Origin: Tremella fuciformis
Taxonomy: Eukaryota; Basidiomycota; Tremellomycetes; Tremellales; Tremellaceae
Direction: 5' to 3'
DNA: 64,000 nucleotides
Assembly (NCBI GenBank): GCA_032768795.1
Contig: CP136494.1
Coordinates: 1,302,001-1,366,000 of the forward strand
In this document: piece after piece, positions 61,007 through 64,000 of the stretch
Layout: each line of letters starts with the position of its first letter
How positions within the stretch are numbered: position 1 is the stretch's first letter
The notes under the pieces: generated by a model
What the model was told of the DNA's origin: nothing
Database searches by the model: none
What the model saw: only the letters and a program-made list of their open reading frames with translations
Translations under genes and position numbers: made by a program

Positions 61007-62271
61007 CTAGTCGGTCATCTCCAAGACGATACGGCCGGCGACCTTGCCCGCCTCGAGGTCCTCGTAGGTTCTGCCATCAGCCTCGGCCACCCTGCATGTG
61101 GAGCCGGAGAAAACTCACTGCTTGAGGTCCTTGAGCTTGCGGGTCTGGTAGACGACCTTGACCTTGCCATCGCGGCCCATCTCGAGTGCCTCGACGGCAT
61201 CTTGACGGTTCCCGACGTAGCTGCCCTGCACGCGAATGGCCTTGTAGACGGTCCAGAAGGCGTTGATGCCAATGTCCGAGTCGGGCATGCCGACGCAGAC
61301 AAGTGTGCCGCCGGGGCGGAGGTAGTCGACGGCCTGCTTGTACGCGCCAGCCGAGGCCGAGGCCACGACGGCGGCATGGGGGCCGAGACCGTCCGCGGCG
61401 TCCTGAATGGACTTGACGAGGTCTGCGAGTCAGCGGGTTAAAGGAAAGCATCGCCAGGGGGTGCAAGACGCACTCTTCTCCTCTTTAAAGTCGAGGAAGA
61501 CAGCGGCGCCGAGCGACTTGCAGAGCTCTGCCTTCTCCTTGCCCGTGTCGATGGCGATGACCTTGAGGCCCATGGCGACGGCGTACTGAACACACAGGTG
61601 GCCGAGACCACCGCCCGCACCGGGAATGGCGACCCAGTTGCCCACGATGGTGTTGGACACCTTGAGGGCCTTGTAGGTGGTCACGCCGGCGCAGAGGAGG
61701 GAGGCGGCGCCGGCCGAGTCGAGCTCGTCGGGGATGGGGGTGACGTGGTGCACGAAGCTGCGGACGTATTGTGAGAAGGTGCCTGCGGCGTCAGCGACCA
61801 AGGGAATGGGCCGGAGACGGGGGTGTTGCACTCACCGTCGACGGTGTAGCCACTGAGCTTGACGTTGGGGCAGGCTGTGCATGAGCGAGTGTGTTTGAGT
61901 GAGGGTGGATGTGACTGACTCATCTCGAGGCCCTTGCGGCAGAACTCGCAGTCCCTGCAGCTGTCTGCCATCCACTTGATGCCGACGCGCTGGCCGACCT
62001 TGACGGGGGACGCCTCTGTGCCCTCGGCAATGGCTACAATCTCGCCGACGCCCTCGTGGCCGCCGATGAGGGGCACGCTGGGCTTGACGGGCCAGTCACC
62101 CAGCTTGGCGTGGAGGTCGGTGTGGCACACGCCGGTGTGGGAGATCTTGACGAGGCACTCGCCGGGCTTGAGCTGGTCGAGCGAGGGGACGGGGTGGGAC
62201 GTGTTGATCTCGAGCTCGCCGCCGAGCTTGGGGACGACGGCGGCTGTCTGGGTGGAGGGGATGGAGGGCAT
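61007..62271 (-). CDS. ADH1: Zinc-dependent alcohol dehydrogenase (yeast ADH1-like)
   Basis: Interconverts ethanol and acetaldehyde with NAD. The ATG at 62271 (MPSIPSTQTA) lacks an obvious presequence, so probably cytosolic. Zinc and catalytic residues are in SHTGVCHTDLHAK, IGGHEGVGEIV and the structural zinc cluster CRDCEFC with the fourth Cys in ACPNVKLSGYT after an intron near 61870-61922. LLCAGVTTYKALK and the coenzyme motif IPGAGGGLGHLCVQYA, then FWTVYKAIRVQGSYVGNRQD and GRIVLEMTD, stop at 61007. Three short introns. A TATA box sits 75-83 bases upstream, fitting strong regulated expression. Confidence 0.92.
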
Positions 62272-62345
62272 GTTGGAGCAGTGTCTGATGCGTGTGAAGT
62301 GAAGCGGGGATGTCTTGTTGAGAGTGAGCGGGGTACGAGGAGTAG

Positions 62346-62354
62346 TATATATAC
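62346..62354 (-). promoter_or_regulatory. TATA box of the alcohol dehydrogenase gene
   Basis: GTATATATA on the minus strand, 75-83 bases before the ATG at 62271. Confidence 0.55.
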
Positions 62355-63324
62355 GTCGAAGAGTCGCCGAGAGTATGGTCAGGGGCGGGGCCGAAGAGTG
62401 GACAGTCCGGTTGAGAATTGAGCCGGACATGGGGCAGGGGTGGGTGACGAGATTGGACCCTGAGTCGGACTCGGCAACGTGTAATCCCGACGACGGCCGA
62501 TCTGTCAAAATCAAGTACGAGTAGAATAGATGGGGGAGAGGCAGCAGCATAGGGTTTATATATCCATCGCTGCCTCTCTCTCTCACATCCCCAGCCCACC
62601 AGCCCACCGTAGCACCATCGCGCTATCGTCCACCGGCCACCGGTCACGGAGATTGAGCGCCTCGGTGCAGCCAAGGCTGATCGGAACGATATGCCACTCT
62701 AGTCAGGGCAGCCCAAGCCCCCCGGCTACATAGCCTAGGGCCGACAGAGTTATGCTTGCCCGGGCTTCTCTGCCTTCTCGACAATCTACCGCTGCCTCGC
62801 CTGCTGCCTGCCCGAGGCGCTGTAGTCGTACCCCGACTTGCCACATGTTTCTGCCAAAACACCAGACAACCGCCGGTAATCGCCCACCGGCAACACTGCA
62901 CCCGGGTGACTACCCTCGACCAGAGTGAGATCGTCTGCTCTGATTTGTCGGCGTCGTTCGGCTGGTATCGGTCAAAGGTCTCAATCTGCAACTTGAGGTA
63001 CGATCGCTCGCTCGCTTCCCTCCTGGGACCAATGTGGCGTGTAGCCTGGCGTACACTCCTCCCGATGGGGCCCTGTCACACTCCTCCATCCCCAACTTGC
63101 CCCACCGATCTTGACCGGGGCCTCTCTGTATTGTCGGGAGGGGTGGAGTGCGTAAGAGTTAGCGACCTCACCCGAGGGCGGGACATCGACCGCGACAGGC
63201 TGATTGGCAATACCCCGAATGTAGATTCCATTCCAAAGATCCAAAGACTGTAATCCCCCGTCTACGCTATCGCGCGCCACACTGGCAATGTCCTCTACGT
63301 CGCCCCTGCCGAGGCGCCCCTTGT
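62355..63324. other. Intergenic region, no gene seen
   Basis: Upstream region of the alcohol dehydrogenase gene and downstream region of the exostosin gene. Short open frames on both strands show no domain, and none continues by splicing. Confidence 0.4.
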
Positions 63325-64000
63325 CTACGTCGGCAACACGTCCGGATTCTTGATCTCAGAGATAGGCTGGCGATAAATCGTGTCCACGCTGACGCCCTTC
63401 TCTCCCACTGGGTACCGCGTCCTCAGGCGCACATTGGCCTGGTGCAGCGCGAAGAATAGCGGTCCGCGTCTCTCCAGCTCGTCCTCGGGCCGCTCGTCGC
63501 TCGAATACAGGAACGCATCTCGCACGAGCATGAGGTTCGCCTGCATCTCCTCCAGCTGCTCTAGCGGAATCGCAGCAAGGATACGCTCGATCTCGTCCAG
63601 TTCGGTCGGCTTGATGCGGATCGAAAACTTGTACCAGTCGAGAAAGTCTGCGAAGGGGTAGTGCGACCCTTCGGCGGTGAGGACCGGGATGCACCCGGCG
63701 TAGATGGCGTCATTTGTTCGTGGTGACCAGCCTACTCTCAGCTTGTTGCGCGGTCGGGGAGATGGACGGAAGACTCACCCGCGATACCGGTCGGTTGTGG
63801 GCAAAAACGCGCGTTCTTGAGCTCGCCCATGTAGTCCCAGTTGTACCACGAGCTCTGAGGCCCCCCACCGGGCACGAGTTCTCTGAGCCCGGCACCGCCC
63901 CCGCTCGCATGTGAGCCGCAATCGCGTGTTCTTCCCCGTGCCCCAGTATGTTCCAGACCACGACAAGAGCTTGGTTCGTTCGCGCATCGCCGGTACTCTC
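63325..64000 (-). CDS. Exostosin-family (GT47) glycosyltransferase, C-terminal part, with a probable frameshift
   Basis: The gene enters from the right edge. Reading along the minus strand: RERTKLLSWSGTYWGTGKN, then after a frame change SSWYNWDYMGELKNARFCPQPTGIAG, an intron (about 63729-63778), NDAIYAGCIPVLTAEG, HYPFADFLDWYKFSIRI and a helical tail ending PDVLPT at 63325. FCPQPTG with NDAIYAGCIPV is the exostosin signature. The first block and the WYNW block are in different frames with no splice signal between them. Omitting one base in the C-rich stretch near 63897 (plus strand) would join them. This is either a true frameshift or a homopolymer sequencing error. Substrate unknown; usually a Golgi membrane enzyme. 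Confidence 0.75.

Overview
The window is fungal nuclear DNA, almost certainly from a basidiomycete yeast of the Tremellomycetes type. The evidence is dense protein genes on both strands, broken by many short introns of about 40 to 65 bases with CTGA(C/T)-like branch points and mostly GT..AG borders, plus a spermidine synthase / saccharopine dehydrogenase chimera, which is known from basidiomycetes. No bacterial, CRISPR or phage features were seen. Species is not claimed. Almost every gene is spliced, so coordinates give the outer limits of the coding region. Intron positions were read from splice motifs and protein continuity.

Layout. 1-3215: BYE1-like PHD/TFIIS-M/SPOC gene (minus, runs off the left edge). 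3490-10038: a full-length, apparently intact Helitron rolling-circle transposon with one spliced RepHel gene, a spliced accessory gene on the opposite strand, and recognisable termini. 10120-17276: GCNA-type SprT protease with HMG box (+), mitochondrial GatB (-), external NADH dehydrogenase with EF-hand (+). 17277-20145: gene-free. 20146-28394: uncharacterised low-complexity regulator-like protein (+), Xaa-Pro aminopeptidase (-), HbrB/Bit61 TORC2 subunit (+), Bet3 TRAPP subunit (-). 28395-33366: decayed pieces of a retroelement that I read as a non-LTR element, lying between two diverged copies of a BET3-upstream/tRNA segment; the right copy holds an intact, intron-containing tRNA-Ser(GCU). 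33957-48339: arginase (+), Stu2/XMAP215 multi-TOG protein (-), uridine kinase-UPRT fusion (+), SPE3-LYS9 chimera (-). 49643-64000: Gly/Met-repeat protein (+), D-2-hydroxyacid dehydrogenase (+), CCT4 (-), GPI16/PIG-T (+), trifunctional C1-tetrahydrofolate synthase with an in-frame presequence (+), zinc alcohol dehydrogenase (-), and the end of an exostosin/GT47 gene (-, runs off the right edge).

Most of the window is housekeeping sequence arranged as divergent or convergent pairs. The two accessory regions are the Helitron, which sits in the divergent promoter between BYE1 and GCNA, and the retroelement/tRNA region next to BET3. The best candidates for something undescribed are the Helitron's antisense accessory protein, its duplicated 5' terminus and shared repeat motifs, and the tRNA-flank duplication around the retroelement relic.
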